A stretch of DNA of 53,279 nt, from positions 1 to 53,279 of the forward strand of contig NZ_JALXBJ010000050.1 in NCBI RefSeq assembly GCF_026991495.1. Reading direction: 5' to 3'. Made by a program: the position numbers and the translations under genes. This stretch comes from Thermococcus sp. (GTDB lineage Archaea; Methanobacteriota_B; Thermococci; Thermococcales; Thermococcaceae). Below the pieces are notes generated by a model. The model saw nothing but the letters and a program-made list of their open reading frames with translations, was not told the DNA's origin and did not search any database. This document shows positions 1 through 7,604 of the stretch, in pieces; positions within the stretch are counted from its first letter, which is position 1; each line of letters begins with the position of its first letter.

Positions 1-92
1 GGGGAGAGAACGGGCTTTATAACCAGCCAGATGAGGTACAGGATAAGTACCGAGACCCCTGCCCAGATCAGCCCCTCTGTTTTCATCTCCAT
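1..92 (-). CDS. N-terminus of a membrane protein (partial)
   Basis: Only about 30 codons are visible; the rest lies beyond the left edge of the window. The peptide begins MEMKTEGLIWAGVSVLILYL and continues as one hydrophobic segment ending near a Lys-Pro pair. Such a start is typical of AI-2E/PerM family permeases in Thermococcales, but nothing diagnostic is visible, so that name is a guess. An alternative start is the second ATG at position 86. The gene lies downstream of sppA on the same strand, 33 nt away, so co-transcription is possible. Confidence 0.5.
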   Translation of the reverse strand, partial: MEMKTEGLIWAGVSVLILYLIWLVIKPVLS

Positions 93-125
93 CCTTTAAC
101 ACACCTCAAGAGGGATTGAAAGGGC

Positions 126-1094
126 TCACCTCCCCAAGTAGCGCGGGTCGAGGTACATGTAGCCGAAGGTCCCGATCGAATAGCTTGAAACGGGGGACTG
201 GAGCACCTTGATCTCGGCGGATCTAACCCCCATGAGCCTTTCGAGCTCCGCCAGGGCGGTCTTGAAGTTCCCTGTTCTGTCAACGAGCGTCCCGTTCACG
301 TTAACCGCGAACCAAGTCAGGCCGTTCGCGTACTTCCTGGTCTCGTTCACAGTCATGTTGCGCCCCATGCTCACCGCCTGCAGGAAGGCGTTGAAGTACG
401 TGTTTATCATGTTCGAGATTATCTGCCTCTCGTCTGGGGTCAGCGCCCTCCACTCGGCGCCCATGTCTTTGTGCTTTCCAGTTTTGAAGACGGTGACGTT
501 TATGCCGTTCATCGCGTAGTTCTTGGCGTAGTTGTAGTGCACGTAGAGGACACCTATGCTCCCAACCTCCGCGAGGGGATCCGCCACTATCTCATCGCTG
601 CCGACGGCTATGTAGTAGCCGCCCGATGCGGCCAGACCGCCCGTGTAGGCAACGACGGGCTTGAGGGCCTTTAGCGTTACCACTTCGTTGTAGATATCGC
701 GGACCGCTCCAACGTCCCCTCCAGGGCTCTCGATCCAGAGGAGAACCCCGCCGATTGAGCCGTCCTTGGCTACCTTCTCAAGGGTCGGGACCACGCTAAG
801 GGCCGTTTCTTCATCGATGATCCCGAATATCGGAACGACGGCTATGGTCGTGTTGGAAGCGTTCACACGCTTTCTCTCCATTTCAACTGCCCTGATCGCT
901 GCTTCGAGCTCGGCTACCCTCGCCTTCAGGAAGGTGTCGTTGGTCGAGTTCACCGTGATGACGAAGTGGGTTCCGTTGCAGGGCTGGTAAACTGGGGTCT
1001 GAACCTGAAGGTAGAGGAGGGCGGTGCTCATAACGAAGACGCTGAGAACCAGTGCTAACATGAAGGATAAGTACTTCCACACGTCGTTCTTCAT
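126..1094 (-). CDS. sppA: Signal peptide peptidase SppA (S49 serine protease)
   Basis: A membrane-anchored protease that degrades leftover signal peptides, 322 residues, close to the archaeal SppA length. One N-terminal membrane segment (about residues 8-30) is followed by a linker and the ClpP-like S49 domain. The catalytic Ser is S157 in the GLAASGGY motif. The general-base Lys is most likely K209 in KTGKHKDMG, 52 residues later, the same spacing as in characterised archaeal and Bacillus SppA enzymes. IESPGGDV near residue 122 forms the oxyanion strand. A TATA-like AAATTTAAAAG sits upstream. Assignment is firm from the motifs. Confidence 0.93.
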   Translation of the reverse strand: MKNDVWKYLSFMLALVLSVFVMSTALLYLQVQTPVYQPCNGTHFVITVNSTNDTFLKARVAELEAAIRAVEMERKRVNASNTTIAVVPIFGIIDEETALSVVPTLEKVAKDGSIGGVLLWIESPGGDVGAVRDIYNEVVTLKALKPVVAYTGGLAASGGYYIAVGSDEIVADPLAEVGSIGVLYVHYNYAKNYAMNGINVTVFKTGKHKDMGAEWRALTPDERQIISNMINTYFNAFLQAVSMGRNMTVNETRKYANGLTWFAVNVNGTLVDRTGNFKTALAELERLMGVRSAEIKVLQSPVSSYSIGTFGYMYLDPRYLGR

Positions 1095-1126
1095 GGTCTC
1101 ACTCCAAGGTGATATCTATGCCACCT

Positions 1127-1158
1127 CTTTTAAATTTGCCCACCGGGAGGTTTAAATC
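1127..1158. promoter_or_regulatory. Divergent promoters of sppA and the TPR-like gene
   Basis: Two TATA-like boxes lie back to back: AAATTTAAAAG on the minus strand (1127-1137) for sppA and GGTTTAAATC on the plus strand (1149-1158) for the gene starting at 1189. Each sits 30-40 nt from its start codon, as expected for short-leader archaeal transcripts. Confidence 0.55.
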
Positions 1159-1188
1159 TTCTACGTCGTACTTAGCTGGGGGAAGACC

Positions 1189-1650
1189 ATGCAGGTTTGG
1201 TACCGCTCGCGGGCCCTTTACGACACGGTGATGAGGCTCCTGAAATCAGGAAGGTATCAGGAGGCCCTCGGGATAGCCCAGGGTATCCCGGACGACAGGG
1301 TTAGGGCGATGGCCCTTTCAAAGATAGCCCTTAGACTGGCCGAGAGGGGAAAAGACTACTCCGAAGTACTGGAGAGCGCCATAAACGCCGCAAGCGACCT
1401 GACCGGGAACGACGGGACGAAGATACTGATGGGCATGGCCTTTGACTTCCTCCGCCTCGGAAGGGAGGAGGAGGCCCTCAGGGTGGCAGACTACATAACC
1501 GACCTTTCGAGCCGCTCCAAGATACAGGCTGAGGTGGCGCTGAAGCTCGCACGGGATGGCAAAACGGCGGAGGCCATGAGGATCATAGAGGACATAATGG
1601 ACGAGGACGTAAAAACGTGGGCGATGTCAAGGATGGCCACGACGGTTTGA
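1189..1650 (+). CDS. TPR/HEAT-like helical repeat protein, unknown function
   Basis: A 153-residue soluble protein made of short amphipathic helix pairs. Segments such as SGRYQEALGIAQGI, LGREEEALRVADYI and DGKTAEAMRIIEDI recur about every 35 residues and are each followed by a helix beginning RxxA(M/E)xxxA. This is the pattern of tetratricopeptide-like repeats, which act as protein-docking scaffolds. There is no signal peptide and no catalytic motif. It has its own TATA-like promoter at 1149. The ATG at 1189 follows a purine-rich GGGGGAAG stretch. No specific partner can be named. Confidence 0.75.
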   Translation: MQVWYRSRALYDTVMRLLKSGRYQEALGIAQGIPDDRVRAMALSKIALRLAERGKDYSEVLESAINAASDLTGNDGTKILMGMAFDFLRLGREEEALRVADYITDLSSRSKIQAEVALKLARDGKTAEAMRIIEDIMDEDVKTWAMSRMATTV

Positions 1651-1749
1651 GCTTTTTCTGATTAAAGTCGCTGCATTACCTTTATTTTTTGAGCCGTTTC
1701 CATCCACAATCTTTTTAGCCCCAGTTTTTTCAGGGGGAGGGGTGGAACG

Positions 1750-2001
1750 ATGAACGTCGCGGAGATCTTAGGACTCGCGGGGATGCTCCTGCTCGTGGGC
1801 TCATGGGTTCCCCAGACCTGGGAGACACTAAAAAGGAGGAAGTGCCCCCTGAACCTTGAGTTCATACTCATCTACTTCATCGCCTCCTCCCTTCTGACGG
1901 TTTACGCCTACTACCTGCGGGACTGGATCTTCATAACCCTCAACGGCCTCGCCGCTTTCCAGAGTGGTGTCAACCTCTACGTAAAGCTCGTTCACGGCTG
2001 A
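1750..2001 (+). CDS. Small three-helix PQ-loop (SemiSWEET-like) membrane protein
   Basis: 83 residues with three predicted membrane helices. The first helix carries a Pro-Gln pair in GSWVPQTWETLKRRK, the hallmark of the PQ-loop/SemiSWEET superfamily, whose members dimerise to form small-solute (often sugar) carriers. The conserved basic stretch after the first helix fits a cytoplasmic loop. The start ATG follows GGGGAGGGGTGG. Length and topology match a single triple-helix bundle. The substrate is unknown; family membership is reasonably supported by the PQ motif and topology. Confidence 0.7.
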   Translation: MNVAEILGLAGMLLLVGSWVPQTWETLKRRKCPLNLEFILIYFIASSLLTVYAYYLRDWIFITLNGLAAFQSGVNLYVKLVHG

Positions 2002-2058
2002 GGGGAAGGAACGGAAGAGTTAAATAGGTGTGCCCCCCGGTTTCTTAAGGGAAATCCA

Positions 2059-2706
2059 ATGAAGAAGTTCCCGGTTTACATCGCTTCTTGGGACGATATA
2101 GAGAAGTGGGCCAAGGAGGGGGCCTGGAAGGTTATCGATGAAGGATGGAAGCCAGATGTCATCGTGGGGCTCGCCAGAGGCGGCTGGGTCGCCGCAAGGC
2201 TCTACTGCGACTACCTCGGGGTCAAAGACCTGATAAGCGTCAAGGTGGAGCACTGGGGCATCACTGCAACGCCCGATGGAAAGGCCAGGATCAGGTACGG
2301 CAGCAACTACGATCTGAGCGGAAAGAAGGCCCTGGTCGTTGACGACATAAGCGATACCGGGGAGAGCCTGACCCTCGCCAAGAACTACGTCGAGGAGAAG
2401 GGGCCGGCCGAAGTTCGGACTGCCACGCTGCTGACCATCAAGGGCTCCCGCTTCAGGCCGGATTACTACGGGGAGGAGATCGACTGGGCCTGGATAGTCT
2501 TCCCCTGGAACTTCGTTGAGGACGTCATAAACCTCGTCGGCAACATACTCGATGAGAGGGAAGCCGTCAGCACCGACGAGATCATAGAGCTGTTCAGAGA
2601 GCTCCACGGAACAGACGTGCCCAAGGGCCGGCTTGAGGAAGCCCTCGCCATGGCAGAGCACAGGAAGGTTTTTAAGTTCAGGGAGGGGAAGTGGCGCAGG
2701 GCCTGA
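2059..2706 (+). CDS. Phosphoribosyltransferase with C-terminal helical extension
   Basis: 215 residues. The type I phosphoribosyltransferase fold is recognised by the PRPP loop VVDDISDTGESL (about residues 95-107), with paired acidic residues followed by the DTGES phosphate loop. An N-terminal GLARGGW loop (about residues 37-43) is typical of purine or xanthine salvage enzymes. The last 55 residues look like a small winged-helix or helical domain (DEIIELF, LEEALAMAEH), an addition seen in Thermococcales homologues. It probably salvages a purine base with PRPP. Base specificity cannot be read from the sequence. Confidence 0.85.
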   Translation: MKKFPVYIASWDDIEKWAKEGAWKVIDEGWKPDVIVGLARGGWVAARLYCDYLGVKDLISVKVEHWGITATPDGKARIRYGSNYDLSGKKALVVDDISDTGESLTLAKNYVEEKGPAEVRTATLLTIKGSRFRPDYYGEEIDWAWIVFPWNFVEDVINLVGNILDEREAVSTDEIIELFRELHGTDVPKGRLEEALAMAEHRKVFKFREGKWRRA

Positions 2707-2718
2707 GGGAGTGGTAGC

Positions 2719-3030
2719 TTGAACAGAAAAGAGAAGGTAGAGGAGATAAAGAACCACAGCGTCTACGCCAACGAGATATACGAGATGCACAGCGAGAGCA
2801 TAGACGAGGTCATCGACAACTACGAGTCCCTCAAGGAGAACTACCTGAACGATCATTCGAGGGCCAGGATAGTGAGGATCGTCTTCAACGAGGACAACGG
2901 CCTTCCCCTGGCCATAGAGTTCAACAGAAAGGACGATTCCTTCAAGGGGTTCACGATAGCTATCGGGAAGCCCCACATCAAAAGCAACGATGGAGGCGAA
3001 GGGGACGAAGCCAAGGAAGGCTCCGGCTGA
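2719..3030 (+). CDS. Conserved hypothetical protein (TTG start)
   Basis: A 103-residue hydrophilic protein, only 12 nt after the phosphoribosyltransferase, probably co-transcribed with it. The start is a TTG preceded by GGGAGTGGT; no ATG lies nearby in frame. The N-terminal half is highly charged and helical (EKVEEIKNHSVYANEIYEM). The middle is a strand-rich segment (RARIVRIVFNEDNGLPLAIEF). The C-terminus is a Gly/Glu/Lys tail. No known motif is visible and no function is proposed. Confidence 0.65.
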   Translation: MNRKEKVEEIKNHSVYANEIYEMHSESIDEVIDNYESLKENYLNDHSRARIVRIVFNEDNGLPLAIEFNRKDDSFKGFTIAIGKPHIKSNDGGEGDEAKEGSG

Positions 3031-3103
3031 GTTCTTTACAGCTCCCTTCTGCGGCCTTCGACACATTTTAAAGCCTCACATGGAATTTTAATCCGGTGGT
3101 AGT

Positions 3104-4087
3104 ATGAAAAGGCTCGCACTCCTCCTACTCATCCTCGCCGGTCTGCTGCTTTCCTCCCAGCAGGTGGGCTCGACTGGAACCGGCCCCCTCGTCGTGACCA
3201 CTGTCTCGCCCCTCGCCTCGATAGTCGGGGAGGCCTTCCCCGATGTGAGGGTTATCTACCTCATCCCCCCGAGCGCCGATCCCCACGAGTACCAGCTGAC
3301 GGCCGAGCAGGTTACCCTACTCAAGGAAGCCAGCGTTATAGTCACCACCGGCGGCCATCTGCCGATTGAGGCGAGGATCAAGGAGCTCAGTGATGAGGGA
3401 CAGCTGAAGGGGAGGGCCCTCTTCTTGGACGACTACAAAAAACAGGGCTTCAGGTACCTGAAGGAAAGGTGGTACGGAGGAAAGGACAACCCCCACGGTG
3501 TCTGGCTCGATCCAACTAACGCCATAGCAATCGCGGGAGCGACTGAAAGGGCTCTTCAGGAGGTGGACCCGGCCGACGCCGCTCTGTACAGAAAGGATTT
3601 CGAGGTCTTCAAGGAAAAGGTTGGGGCGATAGAGGAGGCCCTCAGGGATTCCGTGCCGGAGAACTCGACGGCGGTCATAGACATGCCCCCCGTTCAGTAC
3701 GCAGTAGCGTGGCTTGGAGTAAAACCGATCGCGGCGATAAAACCCGAGGAGGAGGTTCCAGCCCTGCCGGTGGACGAGCTCGTTGGAAAAGCCAAAGAAA
3801 GCGACCTCATAGTCTACAACCTCCAGGGATCGTCACAGCTGAAGAACGCGGCCTCGGAGCTGGCCTCCAAGAGCGGCAGACCTTTAGCAGGGGTGGTCGT
3901 CTTCTGGGGGAACGAGCCCTACACGAAGGTGCTCCTGAAGAACAGCATCTCGATCATAAAGGCATTCTCCGGTGGTAGGAAAATAGTAAAGGTGGAGGCG
4001 GGCAAGTCCCCGCTCCCCTACGCCATCTCAGCGCTCTTCGCGGGTCTGTCCCTCGGCATGGCCCTCGGGTACATACTCCGGAGGTAA
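3104..4087 (+). CDS. ZnuA/TroA-like metal ABC transporter binding protein, membrane-tethered
   Basis: 327 residues with an N-terminal signal sequence and a C-terminal membrane helix (about residues 309-325) ending in Arg-Arg, so the binding domain is probably tethered outside the membrane. It matches the cluster A-I (ZnuA/TroA) fold. Candidate metal-ligand histidines are H61 (ADPHEYQ), H85 (TTGGHLP) and H131 (DNPHGVW), and the ENSTAVIDM segment starts the second lobe. No permease or ATPase gene is adjacent; the next gene is convergent. Metal preference (Zn or Mn) cannot be told. The fixed C-terminal anchor is typical of archaeal binding proteins. Confidence 0.82.
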   Translation: MKRLALLLLILAGLLLSSQQVGSTGTGPLVVTTVSPLASIVGEAFPDVRVIYLIPPSADPHEYQLTAEQVTLLKEASVIVTTGGHLPIEARIKELSDEGQLKGRALFLDDYKKQGFRYLKERWYGGKDNPHGVWLDPTNAIAIAGATERALQEVDPADAALYRKDFEVFKEKVGAIEEALRDSVPENSTAVIDMPPVQYAVAWLGVKPIAAIKPEEEVPALPVDELVGKAKESDLIVYNLQGSSQLKNAASELASKSGRPLAGVVVFWGNEPYTKVLLKNSISIIKAFSGGRKIVKVEAGKSPLPYAISALFAGLSLGMALGYILRR

Positions 4088-4999
4088 TCACTCCCTCTTG
4101 TAGGGTATTCCGTCCCACTTCGGGGCCCGCGCCCTTCCTATTATGCCGGCGACGACGAGCAGGGTCACGAGGTAGGGCAGCGTAGCTATGAACTGCCAGG
4201 GTATGGTCCCGGCCAGCCATGGGTTGTTCTGAATGTATATGGCAAGATTGTCGAAGAAGCCGAATATCAGACCCCCAACGAGGGACAGTATGGGGTCCCA
4301 GCCGCTGAACACCATGTTGGCGAGGGCTATGAAGCCCCTTCCAGCCGCTATCGTCTTCGTCACGGTGCCAAGCCAGTCAACGCTGAGGTACGCCCCCGCG
4401 ATCCCGCTCAGGGCTGAGGCTATGAGAACCGCGGTGAAGCGGTAGAGTTCGACGTTCACACCGAGGGCGTCGGCCGCCTCCGGGTTTTCACCGACTGCCC
4501 TTATCCTCAGGCCGAAGGGCGTCTTGAAGAGAACCCACCAGGCTATGAAGGCCACCGCTATGGTTATTACCACCATCGGGCTCAGAGAGTTTCCAAAGGC
4601 GTCCATCCAGAGGGGCTTTATCTGGGCGTTTGGAGCCACCTGGTGCTGGCCGGCGGTTCCCCAGTACGCGAGTATCCCAAAGGCAACGCCGCCGTAGCCT
4701 ATGAGGTTTATGCCTATGCCCGGGATGACGTGGTCTCCTTTAAGGTAGACAGTTATCACGCCGTGGACGATCCCTATTGCGATGCCGGTTAAAGCTCCCC
4801 CCAAGAGACCTACCCAGCCGTTGTGGGCGAGTTCAGCTGTTATAGTCCCAAAGAAGGCCGAGAGCATCAGTATGCCCTCGTAGCCGATGTTGACCACGCC
4901 GGCACGCTCGCTTATGGCCGCGCCCACACTCGTCAGGACTATCGGAACCATGGCCGCGAGCGAACCTAAGGTGAGGCCGAGTATCATGCCCGTGTTCAT
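4088..4999 (-). CDS. BMP-type (nucleoside-like) ABC transporter permease, second subunit
   Basis: 303 residues, highly hydrophobic, with 8-9 predicted helices. It belongs to the branched-chain/simple-sugar permease superfamily (BPD_transp_2), with the conserved cytoplasmic segment RIRAVGENPEAADALGVN that contacts the ATPase. Its start overlaps the stop of the preceding permease by 4 nt (4996-4999), so translation is coupled. Together with the genes at 4996-8900 it forms a complete uptake system comparable to YufN-Q/NupABC-type nucleoside transporters. Substrate is inferred from family, not shown. Confidence 0.9.
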   Translation of the reverse strand: MNTGMILGLTLGSLAAMVPIVLTSVGAAISERAGVVNIGYEGILMLSAFFGTITAELAHNGWVGLLGGALTGIAIGIVHGVITVYLKGDHVIPGIGINLIGYGGVAFGILAYWGTAGQHQVAPNAQIKPLWMDAFGNSLSPMVVITIAVAFIAWWVLFKTPFGLRIRAVGENPEAADALGVNVELYRFTAVLIASALSGIAGAYLSVDWLGTVTKTIAAGRGFIALANMVFSGWDPILSLVGGLIFGFFDNLAIYIQNNPWLAGTIPWQFIATLPYLVTLLVVAGIIGRARAPKWDGIPYKRE

Positions 5000-6039
5000 A
5001 CCCTCCCCCTCCTGAACATCCTGTTGATCAGGTCGAGGAGCCCAGGGATCGCGACTGCGACGATGATTATGCCCTCTATAACCTTGACCATCTCAAGGGG
5101 AACGCCCGCCTGTTGCATCTTCGTAGCTCCGGCACCGAGGGCTCCAAAGAGTATGCCGGAGAAGATAATGCCTATCGGGTGATCCCTTCCAACGAGGGAC
5201 ACGCCTATCCCATCGAAACCGTAGCCGTAGACGTTTGCGAGCCCCTGGCTGATGGCGTAGCTCGGTGGAACTCCCATCACCTGAACGGCCCCGGCGAGAC
5301 CCGCCGTCATGCCGCCGATGACAAATGACCATATGGCCGCGGCCTTCGGGTTTATGCCCCCGTACTCGGCCGCGCGGGGGTTGTAGCCGTTCGCCCTCAT
5401 CTCGTATCCGAGCTTCGTGTGCCACATAATCACGTAAACAACGATGGCCGTGAGCACTGCAACCACAAAGCCCCAGGAGAGCGTGGTGTTCCGCATGAGG
5501 AGCGGCAGCCTCGCAGAAGGTGGTATAGCGACGGTCCTGTTGGCGTTGCTTGGGCTGACGAAGACGCTGAGGGCCAGCCATACTGCGAGGTAAAAGGCTA
5601 TCCAGTTGAGCATTATCGTGGAGATGACCTCGTGCACACCGCGGTACACCTTGAGCAGGGCCGCCGGAAGCGCCCACAGGGCCCCCACCAGTATCCCGGC
5701 TATTATGCCGCTCAGGGGGTTCGGGATGGCCTGGCTGATCCCCACGGCCGCTATTGCCCCGAAGTAGACGGTTCCCTCGGCACCGATGTTGAAAAGGCCT
5801 GTCCTGGAGCCAACGGCGAAGGTAAGCGCAGTGAGTATCAGGGGCGTTGATTGACTTAAAGTTTGGGCGAAGTTCGTTAAACTGCTGACTGAACCGACGA
5901 CGAGCGCTTTATAGGCGGCTATTGCGTCGTATCCGCTCGCCCAGAGGACTATCGCCCCGACGAGCACTCCTATGAGTATTGCAAGGACACTTTCGGTGAA
6001 GGGCTTCAGATAGCCCCTAAGGGACTGGGAGAGGTTCAT
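4996..6039 (-). CDS. BMP-type ABC transporter permease, first subunit
   Basis: 347 residues with about 9-10 membrane helices, partner of the permease at 4088-4999. The ATPase-contact motif MRANGYNPRAAEYGGIN is visible around residue 215. The N-terminal region has a long hydrophobic helix (ESVLAILIGVLVGAIVLW). It overlaps both neighbours by 4 nt, giving a tightly coupled ATPase-permease-permease order. The two permeases would form the heterodimeric channel in the cell membrane. Confidence 0.9.
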   Translation of the reverse strand: MNLSQSLRGYLKPFTESVLAILIGVLVGAIVLWASGYDAIAAYKALVVGSVSSLTNFAQTLSQSTPLILTALTFAVGSRTGLFNIGAEGTVYFGAIAAVGISQAIPNPLSGIIAGILVGALWALPAALLKVYRGVHEVISTIMLNWIAFYLAVWLALSVFVSPSNANRTVAIPPSARLPLLMRNTTLSWGFVVAVLTAIVVYVIMWHTKLGYEMRANGYNPRAAEYGGINPKAAAIWSFVIGGMTAGLAGAVQVMGVPPSYAISQGLANVYGYGFDGIGVSLVGRDHPIGIIFSGILFGALGAGATKMQQAGVPLEMVKVIEGIIIVAVAIPGLLDLINRMFRRGRV

Positions 6040-7562
6040 TGGCTCACACCCCCCATCATGAGGCCTATCTGCTCCTCCGTGACCTCATCGGGCTTCACAA
6101 CTCCCATGAACTGGCCTTCGTACATTATGGCCATCCTGTCGCTGAGCTGGAGAACCTCGTCGAGGTCCGCTGAGACCAGGAGAACGGCCTTGTCCTCGTC
6201 CCTCAGCTTCACAAGGTAGTTCCGTATGTACTCGGTCGAGGCTACATCCACTCCCCTCGTCGGCTGGGCCGCTATGATGAACTCCGGCCTTTTGCTGACC
6301 TCCCTCGCGACGATGAGCTTCTGCTGGTTCCCGCCGCTCAGGCTCTTTACCGGGCGCCTCGTGCCGGGAGCGACTATCTCAAACTCGTCTATCAGCTCCT
6401 TTGCGTGCCCCTCGACCTTTCCCCAGTCTATCAGCCTCCAGCCGTTTGAGAACTCCCTCCTCCAGTACATTCCGAGGATAGCGTTCTCCATGACGCTCAT
6501 TTCAAGGATTAGTCCCATGTGGGTTCTGTCCTCAGGTATGTGGGCTATTCCCATGTCGTAGAGCTCCCTCGGCTTCTTCCCGGTTATGTCCTTCCCCATC
6601 AGGTAGACCCTTCCCTTCTCCACATCCCTCAAACCCGCTATGGCCTCAATGAGTTCGCTCTGCCCGTTGCCCTCGACGCCAGCTATGCCGAAGATCTCAC
6701 CCGCCTTTACCTCAAAGGAGAGGCCCCTTACAGCGTCCTCCCCCCTGTCCCCCTTTACCCACAGGTCCTCGACCCTGAAAACAGTCTTCCCGGGCTTGTG
6801 GGGCTTCTTCTGTATCCTCAGCACGACGTCCCTGCCCACCATCATCCTCGCGAGGAGCTGGGGGGTTGCATCGCTCGTGTTGACCGTTCCTATGACCTTG
6901 CCCTTCCTTATAACGGTCACCCTGTCCGTTATCTCCATGACCTCGTTGAGCTTGTGGCTGATGAATATTATCGTCTTGCCCTGGGCCTTCAGCTTCCTAA
7001 GGACGTCAAAGAGCTCCTTCACCTCGATGGGGGTGAGAACTGCAGTTGGCTCGTCTAAGATTAGAACGTCGACGTTTCGGTAGAGCATTTTCAGTATCTC
7101 TATCCTCTGCTGGATTCCAACGGGGAGGTTTTCAACCGGAACGTCAAGCGGAACCTGGAAGTTCAGCTCGTCCATGAGGGTTTGGAGCTTCTTCTTAGCG
7201 TTTTTAACGTCTATCTTTGAGAAGAGCCCATGACCCTCTTTTCCGAGGATTATGTTCTCTAAGGCGGTGAAAACCTCAACGAGCGTGAAGTGCTGGTGCA
7301 CCATCCCAATGCCCCTCGCTATGGCATCGGCCGGGCTTTTGAAGTGAACCTCGCTCCCCTGGAAAAATATCTTTCCAGCGGTCGGTTTCAGCATTCCGAA
7401 CAGGATTTTCATAAGGGTCGTTTTTCCGGCGCCGTTCTCGCCGAGAAGGCCGAATATCTCGCCCTTGTAAACCTTTATGGTGACCCCGTTGAGGGCCCTC
7501 GTCCCATCGGAGTAGACCTTCACTATGTCCCTCATCTCAAGCACTGGAGTCCTCTCTTCCAT
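6036..7562 (-). CDS. BMP-type ABC transporter ATP-binding protein (double ABC domain)
   Basis: 508 residues with two fused ABC domains. The first has a canonical Walker A (GENGAGKTT, about residues 40-48), a non-standard signature (LPVGIQQR) and Walker B LILDEPTAVL. The second has a degenerate P-loop (GVEGNGQSE, lacking the Lys), a good signature LSGGNQQK and the FIIAAQPTRGVD segment. This asymmetry is typical of the sugar/nucleoside double-ATPase class, in which one site hydrolyses and the other mainly binds ATP. It starts 42 nt after the lipoprotein gene and is part of the same operon. Confidence 0.93.
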   Translation of the reverse strand: MEERTPVLEMRDIVKVYSDGTRALNGVTIKVYKGEIFGLLGENGAGKTTLMKILFGMLKPTAGKIFFQGSEVHFKSPADAIARGIGMVHQHFTLVEVFTALENIILGKEGHGLFSKIDVKNAKKKLQTLMDELNFQVPLDVPVENLPVGIQQRIEILKMLYRNVDVLILDEPTAVLTPIEVKELFDVLRKLKAQGKTIIFISHKLNEVMEITDRVTVIRKGKVIGTVNTSDATPQLLARMMVGRDVVLRIQKKPHKPGKTVFRVEDLWVKGDRGEDAVRGLSFEVKAGEIFGIAGVEGNGQSELIEAIAGLRDVEKGRVYLMGKDITGKKPRELYDMGIAHIPEDRTHMGLILEMSVMENAILGMYWRREFSNGWRLIDWGKVEGHAKELIDEFEIVAPGTRRPVKSLSGGNQQKLIVAREVSKRPEFIIAAQPTRGVDVASTEYIRNYLVKLRDEDKAVLLVSADLDEVLQLSDRMAIMYEGQFMGVVKPDEVTEEQIGLMMGGVSQ

Positions 7563-7604
7563 GCCCTCACCTCCGGAAGAAATAGTTTAAAGAAAAGAGA
7601 GGGG

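Noticed and set aside
2020..3066. A 348-codon open frame on the minus strand across the phosphoribosyltransferase and its neighbour
   Set aside because: It is an antisense shadow of two well-supported plus-strand genes and shows no domain; high GC makes such frames common here.
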